Below, in pieces: positions 54,221-62,396 of a stretch of 64,000 nt of DNA (the first letter of the stretch is position 1; every line of letters begins with the position of its first letter). The position numbers and the translations under genes were made by a program. Source of the stretch: JBCBWG01 sp039039985 (GTDB lineage Bacteria > Pseudomonadota > Alphaproteobacteria > Rhizobiales > Hyphomicrobiaceae); assembly GCA_039039985.1 (NCBI GenBank), contig JBCCOV010000005.1:1-64000 (forward strand), read 5' to 3'. Below the pieces are notes generated by a model that was not told the origin of the DNA, did no database searches, and was given only the letters and a program-made list of their open reading frames with translations.

Positions 54221-55618
54221 ATGTTGGATTTGATTTTCAGGCGCGACGGTTCCCTGTCGCCGATTGGAGTGAGCCTAGTCCTCCTGGTTGGCGTGTGCCT
54301 CTACACTGCGCTACACGCGCGGGCCTCGGTAAACAATACCGATGCGTTCGCTTACATTGAAGGCGCAATCTCATTACAGGACGGCAAAGGGTATGTCTCT
54401 GTTTCAGGTGTACCGCTAAATCACTGGCCGGTTGCATTCGCCTGGCTGCTATCGTTCTTTCCTGACCCGCTGACCGCAACGTATTGGATCAATGCGGCGT
54501 CTTATTCAATAGTGCTGCTCATGCTGATGAGACTTGGTCACCAAGCCGGTTGGAGCGTGACTCCGCTGATCGGATTGACCGTAGCACTCGGAGCGGGCTT
54601 CTTTTACTTTATTGCGCGCATCGCTATGCCAGATATTCTGGCATATGCGGTGTTCTTTGTGTGTATCTATTTCGTCCTGCACGGAGGACTGCTCGCACGC
54701 CGATTCGCATTGGTTGGTCTCGCGTTATTGACCTTGTTGAAGTCCATTGCGGTCGTATTTGTCCCGGCAATCTTTCTTGCAGAGCTCTGGAGATTGGGCT
54801 TTGCGAATTTCTGGCAGAGGTTCATTGATTACTCCCTGGCAGGCAGTGCATTGCTTGCCGTAATTGTATGGACATTTGCGTTCAATTATCACGCCATAGG
54901 TGAAATTCTGCCATCCTCCCACAGCGCGCCGACAGTCGAACTCTTTGCGTCAGAGGTGGTTCGGTTCGTGCAGGGGTTTTTCAGGCAGTTTCTGGCGAAC
55001 TGGTATGGCTCTATTCGAAGCCCGATCTACCTTGTAACGCTTATGCTTGTCGTTATTGTTGGTCTGTTTGCGTTTCTGAGCTTAAGACCAACGGCCCAAG
55101 GTCGATTGCTGTTTGAATCAGGAATCGCAATCTTGCTGCTTTCTTGGGTCCTGGAGTTCGTACGCATATATCATGCAAGTCCGCGTCTAATGGGGTATGG
55201 GCTCTGTCTCCTGGTTTTAGGCTGTGGCGTATCACAGCACTTTGCTCGGCGGTGGGTTTTATACGCATGCGCCTCACTTGCTTCGACAATTGCATGCGTC
55301 TCGCTGGTGCCGATGGATGCGGCGAATTCCATACTCTATGCGAAACCGCTGCGGGACATTCAGGAGAAGATCCCCAAACGCGAGGAGCTGTATTCCAACT
55401 CGCTGCGGGTCGTCGACATCCATGTCAAGCGCCATGCTCGTCCAATTCGCAGTTGGTCGGACGTTGACGAGGGAGGGGCAGGTTGTGTCGTGGAACTCCT
55501 GGCGCCCAATCAGGACGCGGTGGGCGTACACGTCTGGCCTCTGCCGACGCCGCCAAAAACTTGGAGCACGCACGCGGAAAACGAGATGGTGCGCGTCCTG
55601 TGCCGACAGAAGAAGTAG
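54221..55618 (+). CDS. GT-C-type integral membrane glycosyltransferase
   Basis: A protein of 465 residues with about ten membrane helices. The first periplasmic loop, after helix 1, carries ASVNNTDAFAYIEGA with an acidic residue at the position of the GT-C catalytic aspartate, and LNHWPVAFAWLLSFF follows. A soluble C-terminal part of about 85 residues lies outside the membrane. GT-C enzymes use polyprenyl-phosphate sugars in the periplasm. The neighbouring GtrA and GtrB on the opposite strand would supply such a donor, so this is the likely third component. Family identity is by architecture. Confidence 0.75.
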   Translation: MLDLIFRRDGSLSPIGVSLVLLVGVCLYTALHARASVNNTDAFAYIEGAISLQDGKGYVSVSGVPLNHWPVAFAWLLSFFPDPLTATYWINAASYSIVLLMLMRLGHQAGWSVTPLIGLTVALGAGFFYFIARIAMPDILAYAVFFVCIYFVLHGGLLARRFALVGLALLTLLKSIAVVFVPAIFLAELWRLGFANFWQRFIDYSLAGSALLAVIVWTFAFNYHAIGEILPSSHSAPTVELFASEVVRFVQGFFRQFLANWYGSIRSPIYLVTLMLVVIVGLFAFLSLRPTAQGRLLFESGIAILLLSWVLEFVRIYHASPRLMGYGLCLLVLGCGVSQHFARRWVLYACASLASTIACVSLVPMDAANSILYAKPLRDIQEKIPKREELYSNSLRVVDIHVKRHARPIRSWSDVDEGGAGCVVELLAPNQDAVGVHVWPLPTPPKTWSTHAENEMVRVLCRQKK

Positions 55619-55634
55619 CGCGCAGCAAAGTTGT

Positions 55635-56234
55635 TTAGCACCTGTAGTTACTCTCGACCGATGAATGCCGAAACGGGTCCGTTAGTGCGTCAGTCTCCGA
55701 GCCCAACAGAACTCTCCGCTTCGGTAGAAGGTTTCGTCGGTAAAATTGCGTGAAGGAAACGATGAGTCGCCCGAGCGGCGTGATGCGGACGCACTGACCG
55801 TCTAATCGTGCTGATCCCGTACGGAACTGCTCGGTCAAACGCACGTCGACCAGGCGGTGCTCCTTCATATACTCAATTCGGAAGATTTCAGCAAAGGCAG
55901 ACTGCTTGATTCCGCCACCTCTTTGATCAATTTTCTCCAATATGTAAATAGACAAAGATCTGTCGATCACAGTCGGCCCCATTACCGCAAACAGTGAGCC
56001 GATCAGAGCAAGATTAAAGTAAAGCAAAGTGATTTCAAGGACGCTGAGTGACTTTCCAATTGCAGTAAAGGTTGTCAAACACGCCAGCACAGTCAGAGCG
56101 AGCGCCAGGTCGACGACCGTGCTGTAAAGTACTACTTCAACCTGAAAGATTCGAAAGTGAAGTATGTGAATGAAAGAGAATATAAGTAAGAACAACACCA
56201 ATGCCGATAAGCAGCTTAGTATCTTATTTTTCAT
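55635..56234 (-). CDS. Membrane protein of unknown function next to gtrA
   Basis: A protein of 199 residues with three hydrophobic segments (ILSCLSALVLFLLIFSFIHIL, then two near 45-90) and a charged C-terminal half. The ATG at 56234 overlaps the gtrA stop by 11 bp, so the two are translated together; the open frame upstream of it lies inside gtrA. No catalytic motif is visible. It could be an accessory part of the glucosylation module. The region is more AT-rich than the rest of the window. Confidence 0.7.
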   Translation of the reverse strand: MKNKILSCLSALVLFLLIFSFIHILHFRIFQVEVVLYSTVVDLALALTVLACLTTFTAIGKSLSVLEITLLYFNLALIGSLFAVMGPTVIDRSLSIYILEKIDQRGGGIKQSAFAEIFRIEYMKEHRLVDVRLTEQFRTGSARLDGQCVRITPLGRLIVSFTQFYRRNLLPKRRVLLGSETDALTDPFRHSSVESNYRC

Positions 56235-56658
56235 GCTTGAACACCCAAAACTTATTGATTGAAAAGCTTGAGATGGCTTGAACGGCTGTTGCAGTGGCGA
56301 ATGCCAAAGTTTTGTCGAGTCCATATCTGTCGGCCAAAAGCCATACAATTATGACATGAAGTGCGCCGAGTGCAAGGTAAACGAATGAAAAGCGCGCGCA
56401 CTGCTGGTGCCAGCTATAGCCAGTCGACCGAAATACAAAGTATCTATTGCCGAGGAATGAAACAGCTATGCCAAAAAGTGCCCCAACTGAATTTGCAAGC
56501 GCGGCGCTCGTGAATCCGATGACGAACACCAGCGTCGCAAAAGCGCCATAATGCGCCAGTGTCGCTAGTAAACCGTTGATTACATAGCGGCTGGCTTGCG
56601 AAACGATGTGTGATTGAGAGAGCAGGCGGTGCATCTCATTGTATGAAGGCAATGGCAT
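56224..56658 (-). CDS. gtrA: GtrA-family membrane protein (putative polyprenyl-sugar flippase)
   Basis: A protein of 144 residues with four helices in the GtrA arrangement: RYVINGLLATLAHYGAFATLV, SVGALFGIAVSFLGNRYFVF near 59-78 (the conserved NRYFVF), and SSFSINKFWVFKHEK at the end. Family members are thought to move undecaprenyl-phosphate-linked sugars to the periplasmic side. It lies 30 bp downstream of the gtrB-like gene. ATG codons at 56658 and 56634 are both possible. Confidence 0.9.
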   Translation of the reverse strand: MPLPSYNEMHRLLSQSHIVSQASRYVINGLLATLAHYGAFATLVFVIGFTSAALANSVGALFGIAVSFLGNRYFVFRSTGYSWHQQCARFSFVYLALGALHVIIVWLLADRYGLDKTLAFATATAVQAISSFSINKFWVFKHEK

Positions 56659-56688
56659 GGCTCTGTGTTCATTGCGCCGGTCTAAAGG

Positions 56689-57633
56689 TCATGTTTCAAT
56701 AGAAGAAACAAATTTTCCGTATCGTGGTGGCTCGACTAGGGCTCCTCGGAGTACACCGGAGAGGAGAAGTGTCGACAATGCCAAGAAGCCCATTTGCAGC
56801 ATAAGAATTACGAGAATCCCAAGAGCAATTGAAAACCATCCTGGTGTCGCAAATCCGACAATCTTCAGGAAGATGGCCGTCACTGCTGCGAGAAAGCAGC
56901 TGACCGCGCCGACGGAACAGAATGTTCCGACCCGAACCAATACGTCATCAACAAATATTGTAACGGCACGAAGCCCATGTAAGGCAAGCGAAATGAAGTT
57001 CATCTTACTCATCCCGCAGTAACGCTTGCCGCGATCAACAGTGACTTCATGTCGGCGTAATCTTGATGCGAGCACCGTCGCGGCCAAATGAACCCACAGT
57101 TCAGACATCGATGCGAGGCGCCGCGCCGCGCTCGGACTGATGGCCATGAAGTTTCCGTGTGTTATCGACTTGCCGGTAAGCAACAGGAAGCAAAGCTTGT
57201 AAATTCCATAGAACACTTGGAACACGAGCCCTTCCTGGCGCTTGCGTCTTCGCGCCACGACAATGTCTGCGTCTTTGGCGGAAAGTGCGTCTGCGAGAAG
57301 CGGGATTGCTGCGGGTGGATCCTCTCCGTCCGCATCCATGACCACGACGGCTGTTTCCGGAATTTTCTCGACAACATAACAGAGGCCGACCGCGATAGCT
57401 CTTTGATGCCCCATGTTTCGCGATAGTTGAATCACGGTCAGACTGTTCGCGTGAGAAGTGTTAAGTGATTCAAGTTCGACAGGTTGACGCACGGATCCAT
57501 CGTCAACTACCACAACATGTGCGCTGAGCGACGGGATGCGGTGAACTTCGTCAATGAGTTGCTGAAGTGAGTCGAGATCTTCGTATACCGGCGTCACAAT
57601 AACGATTTGCTGACGTGGCACGACGTCAATCAT
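56689..57633 (-). CDS. gtrB: GtrB-like polyprenyl-phosphate glycosyltransferase
   Basis: A protein of 314 residues with a GT2 domain (IVIVTPVYEDLDSLQQLI at 10-27, VVVVDDGS near 40, SRNMGHQRAIAVGL near 72-85, VVMDADGEDPP near 97-107) and two C-terminal membrane helices (near 235 and 270). This is the DPM1/GtrB layout, which makes a polyprenyl-phosphate sugar. The ATG at 57633 has AGAGGTGGA upstream; an in-frame ATG at 57678 is less likely. It forms an operon with gtrA and the small membrane protein. Confidence 0.91.
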   Translation of the reverse strand: MIDVVPRQQIVIVTPVYEDLDSLQQLIDEVHRIPSLSAHVVVVDDGSVRQPVELESLNTSHANSLTVIQLSRNMGHQRAIAVGLCYVVEKIPETAVVVMDADGEDPPAAIPLLADALSAKDADIVVARRRKRQEGLVFQVFYGIYKLCFLLLTGKSITHGNFMAISPSAARRLASMSELWVHLAATVLASRLRRHEVTVDRGKRYCGMSKMNFISLALHGLRAVTIFVDDVLVRVGTFCSVGAVSCFLAAVTAIFLKIVGFATPGWFSIALGILVILMLQMGFLALSTLLLSGVLRGALVEPPRYGKFVSSIET

Positions 57634-58098
57634 GAGCGAAATCCACCTCTGAACTACGGTTTCTGGCTGATGGCGCAAGCGTCAGGCACGGTTCCATTAG
57701 CGCATTGCTTGATCGAGCTAAAGGAGTTTCTCAGTTAGAGTATGGTTTGTGTCGGTGGCAAGGCCAGTTTGCTGTGATCGCCGCCGGTTCGTTAATGGCG
57801 AAACAATTGAGATGTTGTCGTTTCCTGCTTAATGTCCGCATTGCGACATATTAATGATTTGGGAGCGGCGATGAGAGCAACTTGGCAGGGCACGTTGCGG
57901 ATCTTTTTCAGAGAGCTGCTGCAATTGCTGGTCGGAGTCGGCGATTGATGATTGCTTGTCGGCAAAGGTCAAGCGACGACGTTTCTGGGAAGCTCGAAAG
58001 TGAATGTTAGGTGGACTGTGTTTCCGTCTCGTGTTCGAGCTCGTTTCAACGAGGTTTGCGGCGCACATGCATGAGTTTGTCATTGTGGAGTTGCCGAA
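57634..58098. other. Divergent intergenic region of 465 bp
   Basis: It lies between the gtr operon (minus strand) and a methyltransferase gene (plus strand) and should carry both promoters. An 84-codon minus-strand frame (57829-58083) is present but looks like chance. Nothing else was recognised. Confidence 0.4.
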
Positions 58099-58773
58099 AT
58101 GCGACGAAGCTTAAGAAGCGAAGTCGGCACGGTAAAGCGGAGCGTTTTGAGTTTGCTTGCCGAAGTTAGGGCAAACCTCCGCCATGGTCGCCGTTTGCAA
58201 GGCTTTATGAAAGGCAAGACGGGGTTGGCGCTGAACATTGGATGCGGCAAGAGGGTGAAGAGTGGTTGGGTCAATCTGGATATCAACCCAGTATCGAATG
58301 AAGTATACTACTTTGACGCACGAAATCCGCTTCCATTGGCTACCGGTTCTGTTCGAAGGATTAATTGTGAGCACTTTCTGGGACATCTCGGCTTTGATGA
58401 AGCGTTAGGCTTTCTCAGTGAGTGCTATAGAGTCTTGGAGCCAGCTGGCTCGTTGCGAATAATTGTGCCGGACGCCGAGAAATATTTTCGTGCCTACGTT
58501 GACAACGATGCCGAGTACTTCAAGAAACTTCAGCATCTTGGTGGTGCCGTAAATCCACTTGAAACGAGAAACGAGGTTGTAAACCAGTCATTCAGGTTGG
58601 GGGGCGAGTACCACTCCGCATGGGATTTTGAAACGCTGGAGCTCTATTGCTGCCGAGTTGGTTTCTCAGGAATGCAGCGTTCGAGTTGGAAGGAGGGACC
58701 CGCGGAGTATCAGATTGACGGCGAGGACTGGTGGCGGCCGTTTGAGAGCCTGTACTGCGAAATTCAGAGATGA
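58099..58773 (+). CDS. SAM-dependent methyltransferase (methyltransf_11-like)
   Basis: A protein of 224 residues: ALNIGCGKRVKSGWVNLDINP near 43-63 (motif I and motif II), PLATGSVRRINCEHFLGHLGFDEALGFL near 78-105 and LEPAGSLRIIVPDAEKYF near 113-130, the last being typical of methyltransferases in glycan loci. The basic N-terminus (about 40 residues) has no membrane helix. GGAG lies eight bases before the ATG. It is the last gene of the polysaccharide region and could methylate the chain end. Confidence 0.88.
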   Translation: MRRSLRSEVGTVKRSVLSLLAEVRANLRHGRRLQGFMKGKTGLALNIGCGKRVKSGWVNLDINPVSNEVYYFDARNPLPLATGSVRRINCEHFLGHLGFDEALGFLSECYRVLEPAGSLRIIVPDAEKYFRAYVDNDAEYFKKLQHLGGAVNPLETRNEVVNQSFRLGGEYHSAWDFETLELYCCRVGFSGMQRSSWKEGPAEYQIDGEDWWRPFESLYCEIQR

Positions 58774-58853
58774 CCTGGCCAAGTGCGCTGGCGAGAAGTC
58801 TGTGGGCGCTTAGGGACGTTATGATGCTCTGGCGCGCGAGATTGTGTCTGCCA

Positions 58854-59036
58854 TTAACAGTGACGATGGCTCGCTTCTGACCGCGGTCGTTCTTTTGCCA
58901 AAGCCGACCACGGCCATACGACCAGGCTGAGCCAAGCCGGCAATCTCGAGAGCGCGATGATCGAAAACTGCACGCCCCATTTGCATTTTTGACGATTTAG
59001 ATCAACTCCATAGACGATTGCATTGATCAGGCACAG
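58854..59036 (-). CDS. Possible small two-helix membrane protein
   Basis: A frame of 60 codons starting 18 bp after the DoxX-like gene stop: MLCLINAIVYGVDLNRQ and SIIALSRLPAWLSLVVWPW form two hydrophobic segments, followed by a basic tail. The open frame extends upstream to a TTG at 59129 inside the preceding gene. The ribosome-binding site is weak and the family is unknown, so this is tentative. Confidence 0.35.
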   Translation of the reverse strand: MCLINAIVYGVDLNRQKCKWGVQFSIIALSRLPAWLSLVVWPWSALAKERPRSEASHRHC

Positions 59037-59053
59037 CATGACGCAGACGGCGC

Positions 59054-59530
59054 CTATCTCGCGCCACGCCCGCCGAGCATCGCGTCCACGGCGAACCGGT
59101 CTTGATCGCGAAAGACCAGCGATAACCAAGATGCAGCGACCACAATCAGCGACGGGTAGAACAGGGCATTGACAGTCCCGGGTTTGTCCCCCGGCATCCA
59201 GAGCCAGAACGGATCAATCAGGCTTTGCCATACCGAGAGTGCCACGAACACATTCACGGCAAGCTGAAACCACAGCATTGGCACTCTCAGCGCGCCGATC
59301 GCGATGAGAACGGCGGCGACGACCTGCAACCAACCAAACGAGATCAAGAGCCAGTCGATCGAAAAATAGCCGCCGTAGAATCTGTTCGACACCGAGGTGC
59401 CGACGCCCGTGTTCAAGGCCTTGACGAGGCCCCACCAGAACAACAGCCCGGCGGTTGTAACCCGAAGCGCAAGCAAACTTAGGGCTTTGCCAGTTGCGCC
59501 GTCGCCCAAGTTTTGATCTGTCACCGTCAT
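59054..59530 (-). CDS. DoxX-like membrane protein
   Basis: A protein of 158 residues with four membrane helices: LALRVTTAGLLFWWGLVKAL near 21-40, WLLISFGWLQVVAAVLIAIGAL near 62-83, a third near 90-105 and VNALFYPSLIVVAASWLSLVF near 121-141. The pattern of a short first loop and GLVKAL resembles DoxX/DoxD-type proteins. Function is unknown. It may be cotranscribed with the small frame downstream. Confidence 0.7.
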   Translation of the reverse strand: MTVTDQNLGDGATGKALSLLALRVTTAGLLFWWGLVKALNTGVGTSVSNRFYGGYFSIDWLLISFGWLQVVAAVLIAIGALRVPMLWFQLAVNVFVALSVWQSLIDPFWLWMPGDKPGTVNALFYPSLIVVAASWLSLVFRDQDRFAVDAMLGGRGAR

Positions 59531-59715
59531 TGGCCATTCCTGTTTGGGTTATCGAGAGTGCGTTGCGATCGATAGACTCAAAGAGCGCATGAAACCGAAC
59601 AAATTCGTGTTGGATCCGGCGCAACGTGGAAGCGGTTGCGGATTGGCATCATGTGTCGTGTTGCGCCGACGGCGTCGCGCCCAATCGAGCGTAACGCCAT
59701 CGGGCCGTAACCCGC

Positions 59716-60282
59716 CTACTCAGCAGCTTGAGCCGCTGGCGTCCATGTGAAGGGCTGGAAAGGTGTGTCGACCGGCGTCTCGACCAAGTGGTTAGTGTAG
59801 TTTGAAAGAACCTTGTGTGAGACGGCCAACAACACATCGAAGACGTGCCGACGCGAGAACCCAGCGTTGAGAAATGCATCAACACGTTCCGGTTTCACCC
59901 AGCCGCGCTCGCGAACAACCTCAAGCGTGAAAACCTTCAGGGCCTGGAGCTTCGGGTCTGCATAGTCACCGGACGTGCGCGCCGTTTCGATCACGTCGTC
60001 CGCGACGCCATCCTTCTTGGCGATGGCGGTATGTGCCGCCATGCAGTAGTGGCACGCGTGAAAGGTGTTGATTGTGAACCAGACGACGTGCCGTTCCGTC
60101 GGCGTGAATGCCGAGCGCTGTAGCGCGTCACCAAGCGCGAGATAGGCTTCGGCAGCCTCCGGCGCTTCGGCCAAGGCACCAATCAGGTTCGGGACAAAAC
60201 CGTATTTGCCTTTGACCTTGGCAATGATGTCCGCCGCCGCGTCCGGATGGTTCTCAGCGGTGTGGATTGTGAAGTCTGCCAT
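59716..60282 (-). CDS. AhpD-like carboxymuconolactone-decarboxylase-family protein
   Basis: A helical protein of 188 residues with the AhpD-type redox motif in TFHACHYCMAAHTAIA near 73-88: the CxxC plus following histidine. GKYGFVPNLIGALAEAPEAAEAYL near 24-47 is the typical alkylhydroperoxidase-core start. Such proteins reduce peroxides or other substrates with thiols. The ATG at 60282 has GAGG six bases upstream. It is divergent from a TetR-family gene, and two operator-like palindromes lie between them, so it is probably the regulator's target. Confidence 0.92.
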   Translation of the reverse strand: MADFTIHTAENHPDAAADIIAKVKGKYGFVPNLIGALAEAPEAAEAYLALGDALQRSAFTPTERHVVWFTINTFHACHYCMAAHTAIAKKDGVADDVIETARTSGDYADPKLQALKVFTLEVVRERGWVKPERVDAFLNAGFSRRHVFDVLLAVSHKVLSNYTNHLVETPVDTPFQPFTWTPAAQAAE

Positions 60283-60329
60283 GATAACCTCATCTCTGGT
60301 TTCGCATCCACGGTTGGCCCGTGGCATGT

Positions 60330-60370
60330 TGAACCGCTCGGTTCAGGTCTTGCAATTTGGACCGTGCGGT
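60330..60370. promoter_or_regulatory. Two TetR-type operator palindromes
   Basis: In the 136 bp between the AhpD-like and TetR-family genes, 60330-60345 is a perfect 7-2-7 palindrome (TGAACCGCTCGGTTCA), and 60361-60370 (ACCGTGCGGT) is a shorter one with the same ACCGnnCGGT core. Their centres are 28 bp apart. Such sites are typical of TetR/AcrR operators and fit repression of both divergent genes by the product of the gene at 60419. Confidence 0.7.
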
Positions 60371-60418
60371 ACAAGATCACAACATAACGATCGATCACAT
60401 TGGCGATAGGTATGCCCG

Positions 60419-61033
60419 GTGAGTGGCCGCAAACAATTCGATGAGGATCAGGTGCTCGACGCCGCCATGTTGGCGTTCTGGCGATCGGGTTATGAAGCAA
60501 CGTCCGTGGCTGATCTTGAGGCCGCAACGGGCTTGTCCAAATCCAGTCTCTACAACGCCTTCGGCAACAAGGACGACGTGTTTCTGCGCTGCCTTGAACG
60601 TTTCTCTGAGCTTTACGGGCATGATCTTGTCACCGAGCTCGATCAAGACGATTTCCATTCCGCTATCCGGGCATTCTTCGACCGTTTGATTGCGCGCTTT
60701 GCCAATCGCCGGCTTCCCAATGGGTGCCTTGCGACCATGGCGGCGCTGGAGGTGGGGCGCCGGCAGGGCTTGGCCGCAAAGCACGTCCGGAAGGGATTGG
60801 ATTCCATGCGCGCCGTGTTCGAGAGCCGATGCGCGCGCGCTGTGCGCGATGGCCAGCTTCCAAGGGATACAGACTGTTTTGCGCTATCGACGACCATGCT
60901 GGCCTTGACGCGCGGCATTGCGGTACTCAATCGCGGACATCCAGATGCGCACCTGTTGACGGCGGCCGTCGATGGATTTCTCGCGTCGCTCCGTGGGTTA
61001 TCAGACAGTGCGGCATCGGCAGGGCGGCGCTGA
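60419..61033 (+). CDS. TetR/AcrR-family transcriptional regulator
   Basis: A protein of 204 residues. The N-terminal helix-turn-helix is ATSVADLEAATGLSKSSLYNAFGNKDDVF (about 27-55). The C-terminal ligand domain has GCLATMAALEVGR near 102 with a conserved cysteine that could sense electrophiles. The GTG start at 60419 has only a weak AGG upstream. It is divergent from the AhpD-like gene and upstream of the YghU-like gene, which it may also control; all three products fit a thiol-stress response. Confidence 0.93.
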   Translation: MSGRKQFDEDQVLDAAMLAFWRSGYEATSVADLEAATGLSKSSLYNAFGNKDDVFLRCLERFSELYGHDLVTELDQDDFHSAIRAFFDRLIARFANRRLPNGCLATMAALEVGRRQGLAAKHVRKGLDSMRAVFESRCARAVRDGQLPRDTDCFALSTTMLALTRGIAVLNRGHPDAHLLTAAVDGFLASLRGLSDSAASAGRR

Positions 61034-61190
61034 GGGCAAGGAGCTGTGATGGAGCGACTAGGACAGCCCACAATTGGGCCAATCTGCAAGCGGGTAAGCC
61101 AGCGTATGTTGCACAGGCCGCGTCACACGTTGCTGTGCAACGTCCAGAGAACCATCACCGTAAGAGGCAACACAAAAGAAGGGTAGTGTC

Positions 61191-62048
61191 ATGAGCGAAA
61201 ACGACGTTTACGTCCCGCCACAAGTCTGGACGTGGGACAAGGAAAGCGGTGGCCGCTTCGCCAATATCAATCGGCCGATTGCCGGCGCCACGCACGAAAA
61301 GGAGCTGCCGGTTGGTGAGCATCCGTTCCAGCTCTATTCTCAAGGAACACCCAACGGCGTCAAAGTCACGGTGATGTTCGAAGAGCTGCTGGCGCTCGGG
61401 CACAGCGGCGCGGAGTACGACGCATGGCTGATCCCAATCGGTGAGGGGGATCAATTCGGCAGTGGGTTCGTCGCAATCAATCCGAACTCGAAGATCCCGG
61501 CACTTGTCGACAGAAGCGGCGAAACACCGATCCGAGTGTTTGAGTCCGCATCAATCCTGATGCACCTTGCGGAAAAGTTCGGCGCATTCCTACCGGAGAA
61601 AGGCCCGGAACGAACAGAAACGTTGAACTGGCTGTTTTGGCAGATGGGAAGCGCGCCTTACCTCGGCGGCGGATTTGGACACTTCTACGCCTACGCACCA
61701 GCCAAATTCGAGTATCCGATCAATCGCTTCACAATGGAAACGAAACGGCAGCTCGATGTCCTTGATCGCCAGTTATCCGAGCGGCCATACATTGCCGGCG
61801 ATGCCTACACGATCGCGGATATGGCGATCTGGCCGTGGTACGGAAATCTGGTCCGCGGCACACTCTATGGTGCCGCTGAGTTTCTGGCCGTTCACGAGTA
61901 TAAGAACGTGACGCGCTGGGCCAATGAGATTGCGGAACGTCCGGCGGTGAAGCGCGGCCGTTTGGTCAACCGTACATCAGGCGACCCGAGCGAGCACCTG
62001 CGCGAGCGCCATTCGGCAAAGGACATAGACGCCGTTCTCAACGCATAG
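61191..62048 (+). CDS. yghU: YghU-type (nu-class) glutathione S-transferase family protein
   Basis: A protein of 285 residues that begins with VPPQVWTWDKESGGRFANINRP, a stretch unique to YghU-type enzymes, then THEKELPVGEHPFQLYSQGTPNG (about 34-57) and NPNSKIPAL near 97. FGHFYAYAPAKFEYPINRF near 161 and YTIADMAIWPWYGNLV near 206 belong to the C-terminal helical domain. Members bind glutathione and reduce disulfides or organic peroxides. Residues are retained across nearly the whole length. The gene is 157 bp downstream of the TetR regulator. Confidence 0.95.
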   Translation: MSENDVYVPPQVWTWDKESGGRFANINRPIAGATHEKELPVGEHPFQLYSQGTPNGVKVTVMFEELLALGHSGAEYDAWLIPIGEGDQFGSGFVAINPNSKIPALVDRSGETPIRVFESASILMHLAEKFGAFLPEKGPERTETLNWLFWQMGSAPYLGGGFGHFYAYAPAKFEYPINRFTMETKRQLDVLDRQLSERPYIAGDAYTIADMAIWPWYGNLVRGTLYGAAEFLAVHEYKNVTRWANEIAERPAVKRGRLVNRTSGDPSEHLRERHSAKDIDAVLNA

Positions 62049-62064
62049 CGCATCGCTAATCTTG

Positions 62065-62092
62065 TGCGCCGGCCAATCGAGCGGCCGGCGCA
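62065..62092 (+). terminator. Candidate terminator after yghU
   Basis: A perfect 10-bp stem (TGCGCCGGCC/GGCCGGCGCA) with an 8-base loop lies 16 bp after the yghU stop. No thymine run follows it on either strand, so function as a Rho-independent terminator is only likely by position. Confidence 0.5.
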
Positions 62093-62141
62093 GCAGTCGC
62101 CATCGAGATCTTCGGGTCGGCAAACGGCTGTGCATCCGAAG

Positions 62142-62234
62142 CTAAATCAGCTCGAAGTATTTGTACGCGACCAGCCAGCCGAGCAGCAGCGCGGCAATCA
62201 TGAGCTTGCGGCTATACTCGTCCCAGTTATTCAT
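62142..62234 (-). CDS. 30-residue single-helix membrane protein
   Basis: A tiny frame encoding MNNWDEYSRKLMIAA followed by LLLGWLVAYKYFELI, 30 residues. The N-terminal half is amphipathic and charged, then one membrane helix ends in aromatic residues. Such an ordered layout, no rare codon runs, and its place between two genes on its own strand favour a real gene. The ribosome-binding site is weak (GAGA eight bases before the ATG). It lies downstream of the DUF2189 membrane protein on the same strand and may be an associated subunit. No family recognised. Confidence 0.5.
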   Translation of the reverse strand: MNNWDEYSRKLMIAALLLGWLVAYKYFELI

Positions 62235-62396
62235 GGCGGTATCTCGCCTTGCACTCGGCGGGCCTTGGGGTTGCCCGTTCAAAACCACCAATGGTCCGAA
62301 CGCCCACTCTGTCCCACCAGACTACGGCCGAGATCCTGTGCTCGCAAGCGCGCGCCTTGCTTGAAGCCCCGATGGTCCGGTGCATCACACCTTTGG

